Assembly: GCA_030142905.1 (NCBI GenBank)
Contig: JASJOG010000273.1
Span: 124,001 to 188,000 of the forward strand
Direction: 5' to 3'
Length of the DNA: 64,000 bases
From: Heliopora coerulea
Taxonomy: Eukaryota > Cnidaria > Anthozoa > Scleralcyonacea > Helioporidae
Shown: positions 20,003 to 31,818 of the stretch, one piece after another
Layout: each line of letters begins with the position of its first letter
How positions within the stretch are numbered: position 1 is the stretch's first letter
Notes under the pieces: generated by a model
What the model saw: the letters and a program-made list of their open reading frames with translations, nothing else
What the model was told of the DNA's origin: nothing
The model's database searches: none
Translations under genes and position numbers: made by a program

Positions 20003-21240
20003 ATGAATAGAGTAAACGAATTATATCCAGGATATAAAAGATCAAAAATGAGTGAAATTAAAGGAAACAGAACAAGACATGTTGTAACTTTGAATCCAAA
20101 TAACGTAAATCCTGAAGAAAAACTTTACATAGATATTCCTAAATTGAAACAGACTTGTGTCTTGTCCCTGATTCATTAAAATTGCTATTTAATTTTAAAA
20201 ATGCAAATACTAAATCTTGGTTTTTAAATAATTTATCAAAATTGTTAAAGAAAAGATTAGTTGTTAAATTTGCTGGAGAAATTGTTTTAGATAATACAGG
20301 AGAATCTTTATTAGAAGTTTACAAAGATCTCTGCAAGCCTGAATTTGAAAGAGCAGATAAGGTTGAATATGGCATCGCCCGAGAAAACCTCAGAAAATTA
20401 ATTTCAAAAGATGACTCTGGAGCAGCAAGTGGAAATTCACAAAGAGTATCTGATAAATTAATGTATGATATTTATGGAACAAAACAGTGTTTAAAATTAG
20501 AAAAAATACTTTCAGACCATGGACTATATGCCCCTTATGGAATGATTAACAATTTTCAATACATTTTAACTTTTCCAAAAGCTAGTGGAATTATGGTTGC
20601 GCAAAGTGGACAAAGTGTTGGGGGATATACTTTGGAAAACTTAGAATTAGAGTATGAAACGATTGAAAATCAAGATTTGGCAATTGATGTTTTATCAAAT
20701 TATACCTCAGGAAGATCACCATCATATTATTATGTAACTTTGATGAAAACTGTGGAATGGGATAAAGATGCGACTTTACATAATGAAACCATAAATATTC
20801 CGCGGAAGAGTATGAAAGCAGTTGTACTGTTATTTAGAAATAAAACTGTCACAGATAGTGAACAATTTGTTTATCCAAATATAACAGAAGTTAAAATTTC
20901 AGTTGAAGGAGTACCAAATAGTATATATTCTCAAGGTATGCCAAAAAGAAGATTTTTTGAAGAGGCATTTAGAATATTTCACGGAGGATATGAAAATAGT
21001 GATGCAGTTATGAGTATTGAAAAATTTTATAAAGATTCATTTGCATTATGTGTGGATTTAAGAACATTAGATGATAACTTTGTTTATGGAACTGGTAAAA
21101 AGTTAGTAAACACACAGTCTGGACTATTGTTAGAAATTAAAAAAACTGCCATTTCTGCAAATGTAATGTGTCATATATTTGTGATAAGTGATGGATTGTT
21201 AAACATTGTAAATAAAGATTTGTCATCAATTCAATTTTAA
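20003..21240 (+). pseudogene. Putative major capsid protein (double jelly-roll type)
   Basis: From ATG 20003 (after GTATAATAAAAA) a head of about 50 residues (TRHVVTLNPNNVNPEEKLYI) continues, after a one-base frameshift near 20150, into a long frame to 21240; about 412 residues in all. Conserved blocks also seen in the diverged copy at 54978-56168 are CLVPDSL, TLENLELEYET, IPRKSMKAVVLLFR and YGTGKKLVNTQS. The strand-rich make-up and the place directly before the ATPase support a capsid role. I recall relatives annotated as F54H12.2-like proteins of unknown function in animal genomes. The capsid assignment is inference, and a fold prediction would settle it. Only one break was found. Confidence 0.65.
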
Positions 21241-21261
21241 AAACAAGATGAAAAATAAAAA

Positions 21262-21825
21262 ATGAATGACAGCAAATCTGAACACGAAGTGGGTAACAAA
21301 AAACCATTTAATATGATAATTGTTGGAATGACTGCTTGTGGAAAAACAAAATATCTTTTAGATTTTATAGAAAATAAATATAAAAATTATTTTGATTATA
21401 TTTTTTTAATTTGTCCGACATTTGAATGGAATAAAACTTATGAAAATTGGAAATATGATAAAGATGAAGATTTTATTGCTATTCCTTGTGATCAAGATAA
21501 TGTTGAAGATTGGTTAAAATTTATAGTTGACTTTTGAAAAGAAAGTAAAAGTTTAATCATATTGGATGATTGTGCAAGTGGAAAAAATGTTAAAAATAGA
21601 ACAAGCGAGTTGGTTAAATTAGGATTTAGTACTAGACATTATAATCTTTCTGTTGTAGTTATAACGCAGCAGTTGACATCTATTGCTAAACCATTTAAAG
21701 AAAATATTTCAAAATTAGTTACATTTTATAACTCGAATAAAAAAGATATGACAACAATAATTCAAGAATATTTAGATTTAGGTGATCGTAAAGAATTGAA
21801 ATTCGACGTTTTGACTAAGTTTTAG
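21262..21825 (+). pseudogene. Genome-packaging ATPase (A32/FtsK-like), broken
   Basis: P-loop ATPase that would pump the genome into the capsid. Walker A is IIVGMTACGKTKY (residues about 17-29) and Walker B is SLIILDDCAS. Conserved later segments are LGFSTRHYNLSVVVITQQ and a sensor-like region. A TGA at 21535-21537 interrupts it. The frame ends LDLGDRKELKFDVLTKF earlier than expected for the family, so the C-terminus and everything beyond it (including the right terminus of the element) seem to be missing. It starts 21 bp after the capsid stop, so the two are likely co-regulated. Confidence 0.85.
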
Positions 21826-22497
21826 TCATCATCACGTATGCTGCTAAAATGATATCGCTTTTCGGAGGTACCATTGTTGTGTATTTAATTAAAATACTCT
21901 GTGGTTCCCGTAATTATACATGGAAAAACTTTATGAGAATTAAAAACTATGACAGAGGGACGAGTTTTAAAGGTTGTTATAAAAACAGGATATTTCAAAA
22001 TGGTTCATGACTACGGTTCAATCTAATTTAATTCAGGAAGATTCCAGTGACTCGTTTTTTCCCCCTTTTTTAAAATTTTTTCGTGAAATGAGCAATCAAT
22101 CCGTCAATTTCCAGCAAATTCTGTGGATCCAATTGTTTTGCAAATGCGAAAAACAGGATTTTTCCTGATAAATAAATATTTTTTTCATATAAAACTTTTT
22201 AAAATCTGTCTAATAATATTCATTTCGTAAGAAAAGCTTTAATGAGAAAAATTAAGAACCAACCAACGCTTTCAAATAAAATTAGATCGAATGATAATTA
22301 GGAGCCATTTTGAGACGTCTCTGTTGCTATAGCAACCTCTCGAACTCTTTCTTCCAAAAAGTCATTCTCTGCAGGATCCGTTTTGTTTTATTTTACTCTA
22401 TCAAATAATTTTACTTGTCAAGGGGAGATATTTTCTCAGGAAAGGCTTGATAGAGCTCTAATAAGGATTTGTCACCACTTCCCAAGTAACATCATCA
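21826..22497. other. Sequence between truncated virus-like element and next repeat
   Basis: No open frame or terminal repeat matching the left end of the element was found. This supports truncation of the element around 21780-21830. Otherwise featureless intron DNA. Confidence 0.5.
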
Positions 22498-25400
22498 TCT
22501 CCTCGCCCACTGTGCAAGGGCCGAAGGCCCATTTGGGCCAGGGTACTAATCTCAACGTGTGTGGAGTCCTTTTACACGCGTCTTAAGTAGGTAAGTATAT
22601 ATAGATTCAGTCTGCAGACGTACGTTTCGCTGTACTATAGCTCATCAGTGCAGCTCGGAACGAACTTGGATTGATAAGGCACTAGAGTGCTCAAACCGCT
22701 ACTCGAGCGGTGGGCATTGCTTAACGTTATTGGTTATCCTTATATATCCGATTCCGGTCACTCAAGTATGCCGTGTGGAAGCTCGGGGACTGGCATGTTG
22801 TTGACTAAACCTTACTTAGGTTGCTTAAATCCGTATCCAAGCAAATCCATTTGGTCTCGCCTTTTTTTTCCTTGGGTGGATCTCTCCAAAGTCCTTTACA
22901 TCGTTTGAACACTGAAGCCAGTAAATGATTTAAGACCGGCAAACGAAATGGCTTTCTTGGTGCTTCCGACTGGTTTCACTTTTGCAGGACATCTTAGTTA
23001 CTGGACAATTTATGCTCTTTGGAATATGCATTGGCCAACTGTTCGCTTTATGTAGCAAGGCTTTGACTTGGCTCTTTCTCATCAATTTGAACAAAAGACG
23101 TAACGAGATTTAGCTTGTTACCAGGACATTTGCTAAGCGACTGATTGTAAACGTTCTTCGGTGAAGTTCAAACGATGCTGATTTGTATAAATCTAGACTT
23201 TTTGCGTTCTAATACTCACTTAGCTGATCTAAATTATCACAGGTACGTCTGAACCGAGTAGCTTTGAAATGCAAGTTTTACGAACGGATTTAGTTTCGAG
23301 AAGCTTTCAATAGTGGCTTCCCGACTTCAATCTTTCCTCAGAGAGACTTCTTGGTTCGAATATCATCGCCTAGATTTTGGCGGTATTTAATGGCAAAGTA
23401 GAATGCGGATTCTGATTCTTTAGGACCATGGCTTTCGAATAATTTGTAATACTTATCCGGATTGTGTTCATGGTCAATTGTTCGAGAAGTGGGAAAAAAC
23501 ACTCAGCATGCCGAAGACTTGACCTGAGCTGAGAGTCTTTGGATCCTTTCACCGCTTTCCGCAGAAGGATTTCATTGCCTTTTTCAGGATCGTTTTCCCT
23601 GTGAAATGTCGCTCCACTGAAGACATTGGAATGAATTTATGGCTTGTAAACAAGAATGAAAGGCAAACAGCCACCAGGAAACACCCTGAAAAGTTACTTA
23701 TCTTTGGAGATCATACTATCCTTCGGCGAAAATGTTGTCCGCTTCAGTTTTGCTCACTTCTCAGGTGGTTTGTGGATGATTACTTTCACCATGTTCAACC
23801 AGTAACGCTTTCATCAGGTTTTTAACACCTCTCAAGAAAGTTTAAGAGATTAAAACCGACTTAGATGTTTACAAAGCTCACTACGTTATATATATATATG
23901 TAATTACAAGGATGATGTCATCGGTTATTAACAACAAAATTAACATAGTCGGATATTAACACATGTGAGATTGACAGCTAGACAAGAATAAAGCGAGACA
24001 ATTGCCGAGTGGCTGAGAAATATGGAAATGTCGGATCAGACGAAAAGTGAAAGTTCTTTGCTGGCCTTTAGGCCACTGTTCATTCTCGGCTTGTTAAGTT
24101 TGATTAAGAGAGCTTCTAAAATAAGTAACAGGTTCGAACTACTGAATTTACAAGAATGAATTACCTTAAAGTTATTAAAGATAAAATTATTGAGATATGA
24201 TTGGGAAGACGGAGAGGAGTTGTTAAGATTATCAAAAAGAGAATTGAAGTTTACGAGATAGTGGGCATGTGGATAGTTGAGAAGATGTTGTGCTACAGCA
24301 ATGGTGTTGATGCTGTAAGAGTGTTCCGAAAGGCGGGTTTGTAGACAGCGCTCTGTTTTGCCAATATATTTGTTATTACAACCAGGACAAGTGATTTCAT
24401 AAATAACGTTGTTTCGAGAAAGGTCGGGTATTTTATCTTTATTAGAAACGAAAAAGGCAGTTTTTTTGGTTTGATAAATGACAACAAAATTAACTTTAAC
24501 TTTTAGGTTACGCCGTAGTTTTTTTAATTAAGTTTCGAACAAGAAATTCACCGTGTTTACCAAGGTAGGGAAGTCTTAGCCAAATTTTGGGATCATAGTC
24601 ATAGAACGGCTTGTTGAAAGAGGTGGAGTTGCCGAAATGCTCGGCTTTGAGTTTTTTAATGAGCAAGTTTCTAACTTTGGCTGCAAAACCACTCCAAGAA
24701 ATAAACGATTTAAGCGAATGAATTTGCCGGTTGAGTAATAAAGAGCTGCTGCATATTTTGAAAGCGCGGTAAAACAAAGCGTTAATCCAAGTGACTTTGC
24801 GACGAAAAGGTTCAAAGCTGGAATAGTGGGTGTATTGGCCGGTGTGAGTATCTTTTCGATAGACATCGATCTCATCGTCAGAGATTTTTAAATCAAGAAA
24901 ATGAATGTTACCATCAGAAAAGCTATCAACCGTGAACTTTAGGTTTTTGTCAAATTGTAAATTTGGATAATACGAAAGGAATATCACCGGGTTTAACGAG
25001 TGCCAAAGTATCATCAACGTAGCTTCGGTAAAATTTTATGATGTCAGATTTGATTAACTCGGGAACCACTTCTTTTTCAAATTCGGTAAGAATAATATTG
25101 GCTAAAACAGGACCTAATGACGACCCCATGGACACGCCGTCAACTTGTTTGTATAGTTGTTTATTGAAGGAAAAGGTGGTTTTAGTGCAAGAGTCCAAAA
25201 TTAGTTTTTTTAAATTGCGTTTGGTAAGAATAGTTTGTATTTGGTTTTCGGCAAAAATACGCTTTAAAATTATGTTTACAGTTTTTTTCAAAGAAACGGT
25301 AAAAAGAGACTCGACATCAAATGAAACAAATTGATATTCTTCCGCGAATAAATGTTTGGGTACAGATTTGATGGAATCAACAGCTTGAAACGTGTCACGG

Positions 25401-26687
25401 AGCGTAAAATCATTAAACATGAGAGGGTTTAGTAAATTCGAAAGAAACTTGCCGACATTATAGTGTGGAAATAGAGCCGACATACTTCCGCTTTCAACTT
25501 GTCTGTTTCTTGTTCCAACTTGAATATCAAGTCACAAGATGACAATTTTCGATTTGTGTTTTATTCTTTACTTTTTAAAATTGTCCTCTGGTTGTGGTTT
25601 TTAAAACCGACTTCTTTCAGTAAATTCAACGTTGAACCCTTTGTGTTGAGGTGCCGCTGAACACTTCGTTGGAAATACGTAAGAGTTGAAAGCATCTACG
25701 CCCCGCCATTTTTATCTTTTACCAAAGTATTACAGTGGAAAAAAGTACGTATTTAACTTCTCTTTACTCCTTCTACTCTACAAAACTTGCACAAGGTTTG
25801 CTTGTCCTATTTTCCTGTATGTTTTCTATTTTCGTATTTTTGGTCAGCGATAAAAAAGCAGAACTCTCTCGTGTTTTCTTTGTTTATTTCGTCGGTTTCG
25901 TAATTCGTTTCACCTTCGTTACCAAAGTCTTTCACCTCCTGATGAATACTTAGCATAAATCTTCATCATAGCACTTCTACTAGAAATTTATAATCAACTT
26001 TGAGATAATGTAGGATTTATCAGCTTTTTAATACAAAAAATGTCCAAAAATTCCTTTTTTAATCCTACTCTGTCCGTAATGCTGGTATTCGAGCAGTAAC
26101 CTATGAGAATGCTCTGCTTTGAAGACGGAAAGTGTTACCATTGTTGCATACACGTATTTCTAGTTTCAATCATAAGCTATCCGTAATGCGGTTATCCGAC
26201 TGGTAATCTTTGAGAATGCTCCGCTTTTAAGACCGAAAGTGTTGCCATCAACTAAAATGTCTTTCTTCAAAGTAGAAAAAAGTGATAAGTTTCATCCAAA
26301 AACGACACGAAATACATCAAGATCGCAACTAATACAGGGTCTTGATACGAACATGCATTATTTAGCAGTAGAATTGTCAGAATGAATCTCACCATTTGTG
26401 AAGCCGTTAAAGGTTTTTGTCAGCAAATGTTTTGTTTTAATAAAACAGGTTCGAAATTTCAAACGTAAATATGACGACAAGCAGTTTAAATATAAAACAA
26501 TTTCCAGTTTGGATTGTTAATATGCGTGTCCAAATGTTGTGTTTTTCTTATATTGCATACCCTCTTCCAGTTATAGTAAGGAGGATTTGTCTTTTTGACA
26601 ACTTTGCAAAATTATCAATGTTACTTGGATTCTCGAGAGATATACTGGAAGGGTGGGTGAGGGGTTGTTGCGTGTACGTATTTCTAG
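22498..26687 (+). mobile_element. Helentron-like repeat, copy A (with PLE insertion)
   Basis: The 5' end TCTCCTCGCCCAC follows an A, and the 3' end (GTGGGTGAGGGG...TATTTCTAG) is followed by T. The CCTCGCCCAC motif near the 5' end is the inverse of GTGGGCGAGG about 30 bp from the 3' end. Asymmetric terminal inverted repeats plus TC/CTAG ends fit Helentron/HINE-type rolling-circle elements. No Rep/helicase is seen, so it would be non-autonomous. The same interior is found in copies B, C, D and E. A Penelope-like element (24040-25483) is inserted. Near 26075-26250 a segment containing a second 3'-end copy is duplicated. The family assignment is inferred; the repeat itself is certain. Confidence 0.7.
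24040..25483 (-). pseudogene. Penelope-like element: reverse transcriptase plus GIY-YIG
   Basis: Minus-strand reverse transcriptase in two overlapping frames (25483-24950 and 25017-24508). Motif A is FVSFDVESLFT, motif B is DGVSMGSSLGPVLANI and motif C is YRSYVDDTLAL, followed by the thumb (NIHFLDLKI). In a further shifted frame, about 24480-24050, comes the GIY-YIG endonuclease (ITCPGCNNKYIGKTERCL). It ends with NSGLKASKELSLF-like residues, also seen in the fragment at 63.0 kb. The N-terminal region is missing, so it is 5'-truncated and has frameshifts. It lies wholly inside repeat copy A and is therefore younger than it. Confidence 0.9.
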
Positions 26688-26926
26688 TATAGGTTAATAT
26701 ATAACAATTATTCACCGAAATGGAGGTGAATAGTGGTGGATAGGCGAGGTAAATATCTATACTATTCATAGACACTAAGGTAAATAATTGTTTTAGCATA
26801 TACTTTGCATAATTATTTTCGTATATATATATATATATATATATATGTACCAAGAAGAGTGTGCAACACAAATGTCACACAGGAGGCGTAAGGTTTAAGA
26901 GCGCTCAATACCATACGTAGAGCGTA

Positions 26927-27030
26927 ATATATTATTTATTTTACAGTAAAAAGCTGTCGCTACTCAGAGTTACCTGATGATCGCGTACCGCGTGAAACTC
27001 TGGGTAGCGACAGCATTTTACTGTAAAATA

Positions 27031-27040
<10 letters not shown>
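26927..27040. repeat. Foldback hairpin (MITE-like), about 45-bp arms
   Basis: The left arm 26927-26971 and right arm 26996-27040 are near-perfect reverse complements (ATTTATTTTACAGTAAAA..., AGCTGTCGCTACTCAGAGTT). The loop is about 24 bp (acctgatgatcgcgtaccgc...). It is followed by a TA-dinucleotide run to about 27065. A small non-autonomous DNA element is the simplest reading. Confidence 0.85.
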
Positions 27041-27074
<34 letters not shown>

Positions 27075-27618
27075 ATATTTTAAAATTTTTAAAACAATTT
27101 TACCGAATTAAGTCGGCTTGCTGCCCACTCATCTTTTGTAAACAAAACATTTTGAATACATCCTGACTGCATTTATCGCTAAAAAGTGAAGGACATGCAA
27201 ATCTTTGAATACTTTCTTGCCAAATTTCGATGCTTTTTCAATCACGGCGACTTCGTTTTTAAGAAAAAGCTCTTCTTCCGTAACTGAAACAAAACTGGAC
27301 GTCATCTTGTTTTGCTTGGAGGTGAATAGTGCAGGATATTCCGAGATACAGGAACCAATCAGATTGTACAAACAGTATTCACCTACGAGGTATATGCTAA
27401 ATAAGATTATTATATGGCTGATCTTGCTATCCGGTCTGTACGCAAAATGACGCACGTTGATTGGTTGCCTAGCCGTACAATACGTTTTTCGTGCAAACTG
27501 GCTTTTTGCGGAAAAATTTCCGAGTACATTTGAAGACTACATATCCGATTCAGGTACATTTTACAAATTATTTATAATAACAAACTACGAAAACGAAGTC
27601 AAATCTTTTCTACGATAA

Positions 27619-29856
27619 TCCCCTCGCCCACCGCGTGAAGCGCGGTGCGAGGGTACTAATCTTGACGTGCGTGGAGTCCTGTTACACGCGTGGTTACTAG
27701 GGAGAAAAATTTTCGCTTTGTGTATGTATCTTTATATATATATATATATATATATATATCCATGGATTCCGGTCACTCAAAAATGCCGTGTGCAAGCTCG
27801 GGGACTGGTATGTTGTTTAACAAACCGTACTTAGGTACCGTATTGAAGCAAATCGATTTGGTCTCGTTCTTTTTTCCCTTGTATGGATCTCTCGCAAGTT
27901 GTTTACATTATTTGGACACTGGAGCCAGTAAATGATTTAAGACCGGCAAACGAAATGGCTTTCTTGGTGCCTGCGGCTGGTTTCGCCACCTCAGTAACTG
28001 GACAATTTATGACTTGACAGAGCAGTTCTCAAAGTTAGCTCCTAGGAATATGCATTTGCCAACTGTTCACTTTTTGCACCAACGCTTTGTCTTGGTTCTT
28101 TCTGATTTATATGAACAAGAGAAATACGGGAACTCGCTTGCTGTCAGGACATTTGCTAAGCGACTAAGTGTATTAAAACGACATACTTCGCTGAAGTTGA
28201 AAAGATGTCGATTAGTATAAATCTTGGGACTTTTCACGTTGTGGTAACCACTTACCTGAGCTGCACAATCACAGGTACGTCTGAATCGAGTAGCTTTGAA
28301 GTAAAAATTCTGTGAATGGAATTTTTTTGAGCAGCTTTCAAAAGTAGCTTCCCGACTTCATTCTTCCCTAAGGAAGACCTCTTGTACGAAATATTACCGC
28401 TTGGATTTTGCTGGTGTTTATTGGTAAAGTAGAATGAAGATTCTGGTTCATCCATCTCTGTACGACGATTATTTTTGAACATTTTGCATTATTTAACCGG
28501 ACAGCGTTCATGGTCAATTGTTTGAGAACTGGGGTAGAACACTCGTCATCCAGAAGAGTTGTCCAGGCCATGACAGTCTTTGGATGCTTTCTCCGCTTTC
28601 CACACAAAGATTTCATTGCCTCAATCAGGATTCTTTTTGCTATGAAATGTCACCCCATTGAAGATTTTAGGATGTATTTTTGGCTCGAAACAAAAATACA
28701 AGGTAAACAGCCACCAGGTAACTCGCTGCAAAGCTACTTGTTTTTTGCCACCAAATTATCCTTCGGCAAACATTTGTCTGCTTCAGTCTTTCTAACTTCA
28801 AGAGTGATTTTTGCATGATGACTTTTACCGTATTCGATCGGTAATGCTTTCATCAGGAGTTTAAAACCTCTGAAGAAAGTTTAAAGTCGTTTGTGTGTAA
28901 ATTTACCTTTAAACCCTTTGTGTTGAGGTGCCACTGAATGCTTAGTTGAAAATATGCAAGAGTTGCAGGTTTATACGCCATTTTTCTTTTTTATTGATGT
29001 TTTGACTTAGAAAAAGTACGTCTTTTACTTCCATCTTCTCGTTCTTCTTTCGACAAAACTTGCACAAGGTTTGCTTGTCGTATTTTGTTTTATGTTTTGT
29101 ATTTTCCGATTTTTGGTCAGCGATAAAAGTGCAGATTTCGTTCATGTTTTCATTGTTTACTTCGTCGATTTCGTAATTGGTTTCATCTTCGTCACCAAAG
29201 TCTTGTACTTCCGGATGAATACTTAGCATAAACCCTTATCATAGCAGATCTTAAAGACATTTGTAACCAACTTTGAGGTAACGTATATTTTATCAATTTT
29301 TAAAGTCAAAAAAATGTCAGAAAAATATTCAATCATGAGCTGTCGGTAATGCCGGTATCCGTTTGATAACCTATGAGAATGCTCCACTTTTTAGACGGAA
29401 AGTCTAGTCATCTAATAAAACAATCTTTCTTTGAGGCAAAGTGAGTGAGAAGTCTAATTGGAAAATGACACGAATTACCATAAACCCGCAAATAATTCAG
29501 GGTAGTGATCTTATCATTCACTGTTTAATAATTTGATTTTAAGGATGGACATCTTACCATTTGTTAAGCCGTTGAACGTTATTCTCACCGAACTTTTTGT
29601 TTTAATAAAGCAGAATTGAAAATTTAGACGTAAATATGACTATAAGCAGTCTAAATATAAAATAATTTCCAGTTTGGATTGTTGTTTATTTGCGGCCAAA
29701 TTCTGTGTGGATTTTTTTTCATTGTATGTTCTCTTCCTGTTATAGTCAAGAGGATTTGTGTTTTTGAGAATTTTGAAAAATTATCATTGTTACTTGGATT
29801 CTCAAGAGATATATTGGAAGGGTGGGCGAGGGGTTGTTGCGTGCACGTATTTCTAG
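27619..29856 (+). mobile_element. Helentron-like repeat, copy B (uninterrupted, 2.24 kb)
   Basis: The cleanest copy. It begins TCCCCTCGCCCACC after an A, with a stem-loop CCGCGTGAAGCGCGG right behind, and ends GGTGGGCGAGGGG...TATTTCTAG before a T. The interior includes a conserved minus-strand exon-like frame (28942-29229: MLSIHPEVQDFGDEDETNYE, with a CKFC motif) and other short conserved frames on both strands (for example 28252-28616 minus), which may be a captured gene. A TA microsatellite lies near 27734-27758. No transposition protein is recognised. Confidence 0.75.
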
Positions 29857-31818
29857 TTTTAAACTGAAAACTAGATGAATAGATGAAAATAAACACAAAG
29901 CAAAAGGTGAAAACAAGCCAGTAAATATAAGCTGCTAACTCATGAACACAAAACTTCGTTCAAAGCGATAAAGAAAGGAACCAAGAGCCATATCATAAAA
30001 TTCCTAATTAACCTCCTTTATTTGGTGTGTACGGGAAAGTAGTTGCCTCCGGGTTTTTCCACAGATCTCACTCCTTCGTTGCTGTCTGCACGAAAACCTC
30101 AGGCAAATACTTTCCGTAATGACCGCGCTTTCTGTTAATAAGAAGTTATTATTATACGATATGTCCCGCTTTTCGGTCCGTAAGCAAAATGAAAACATGC
30201 CGATCGGTTGCTGAACGATGTGATATTTTACGATATTGGCCCGCTCCAATACGGTTTTAATTTCGCACCGGCAATTATTGGCCGGATAATCTTCGAGCTG
30301 ATTTTACTGAAAGTTAAGGCGAGCTAAGAATCTGCATCGAAAAATTTTGCATAATAAATGTGTTGGAACACTGCTGCAGTTTAAGTGTAAGGCCAACGTT
30401 ATAAATGTACAATAAATGAATATTTAATTATTAGAAATAAGAAGCAAAACGAACAAGCTACGAGGTAAGGAATGTAGCAACATCAAACAACGAAAACCCA
30501 GTTAAAAATGGGAATGAAAACGTAAAATAATCAATTTCTAATTTATTTTGTTTGCTCTACGTATACTGGGAAGCACTTGCCTTTGTTTTTTTGTACAGAC
30601 CTAAGAAATAACAGTCGAGAGCCTCCTACAGTATCTGGCCCTGGCGTGAACAAACCTTACATTAATTATTCTCCTACATATGCGGTATAGTTTTGTAATA
30701 ACACAACTCACAGGTAGATCTTAGAAGATTTTGCTCAAAGAGGCTCATGCAATATGTTTTTACAAAATATGTATTTCTGTGACGTTATACCTGGGCATAT
30801 CTGCGTTTTTCTGAGATTTTTAAGCATTTTCTAACCTAACCTTTGTGACGCTCAAATCAAAAATCATCGCAGGAACAATGAAATGAAAACGCTTCAAGCA
30901 CGACAGTTCACCCAGTCGTTCATCTGAGAACCAAGAACTTCAATAATTTTACGCTAATCTCTGGTTATTTAGTTTATACTGTCCTTAATAAAAGTTCACA
31001 ATAGCTTTGTGTCACCGCTGTACAGTGAGCTTTTTCTAACGGTGCGTCAGATTCTGACTTGCTTTTTGCCCTATGTCTCACACCAGGAAATGGTTCGTCT
31101 CGTTCTTCTTGCGATGGGGTCCCGGTTTTTAACTTGTTACCGATATATAAACATCGACGTTATGTTTCTTCGACCTTAACAATACAGAAAACTATATACT
31201 AACCAATTTGTCGTGCTCATATGTTTTTCAAGGAATTTTTTCAATAAGTCGTTATTATATTTTAATTAGTGTATAAATTAACCCATGTTTAACAAAGATT
31301 ATTACTATTATGCAATTAACGATTAGTCTGTAACTGTACAATTAGGTTGGTCGCATTTACGTAAACTATCTCTGAAGATGGTACAATGTCATGAACAAAA
31401 CATCAGGGTAAATAGCATGTCCCTTTATCCTTCTCTTCAAAGGATCTTGTACGTTTTTTTGTACTGGGCACTAATTCTAACAACTCGACTGCGTTTCCCC
31501 CGGGTGAATCTCAATTTCTTCATCCAAGTGAACATTGTATGCTTAATTGTATTAGGCTAAGGGCTATAATAATGTTTTCGACATCTTTCCTTATGGCGTT
31601 ATATGAATTGCAAATTGTTCGTCCGAAGGGACTGCCAATTTGTTCAATGAGACGTGTGTTTTCGTTTGCCCCGTTGACTTTTAAAAATATATCTCGTCTG
31701 CGCAATTGGGTCCCTCCAGCAAAGAAAACTGGCATGCTCATGAAACAAAAATAAAATGACAGGAAAAGAGATTTGTTAAGCACTGTCAGTTTTTTATTCA
31801 AATTAACATTTCAAATAC
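29857..31818. other. GFP intron sequence, nothing recognised
   Basis: About 2 kb without a recognisable gene or known repeat. Short frames are present but show no family features. It lies directly downstream (on the minus strand) of the chromophore exon. Confidence 0.5.

Noticed and set aside
20155..20160. Separate start of the capsid gene here, and at 54978
   Set aside because: The first codons would be TTG and GTG, which a eukaryotic element would not use. The reading continues upstream to ATG 20003 through a one-base shift.
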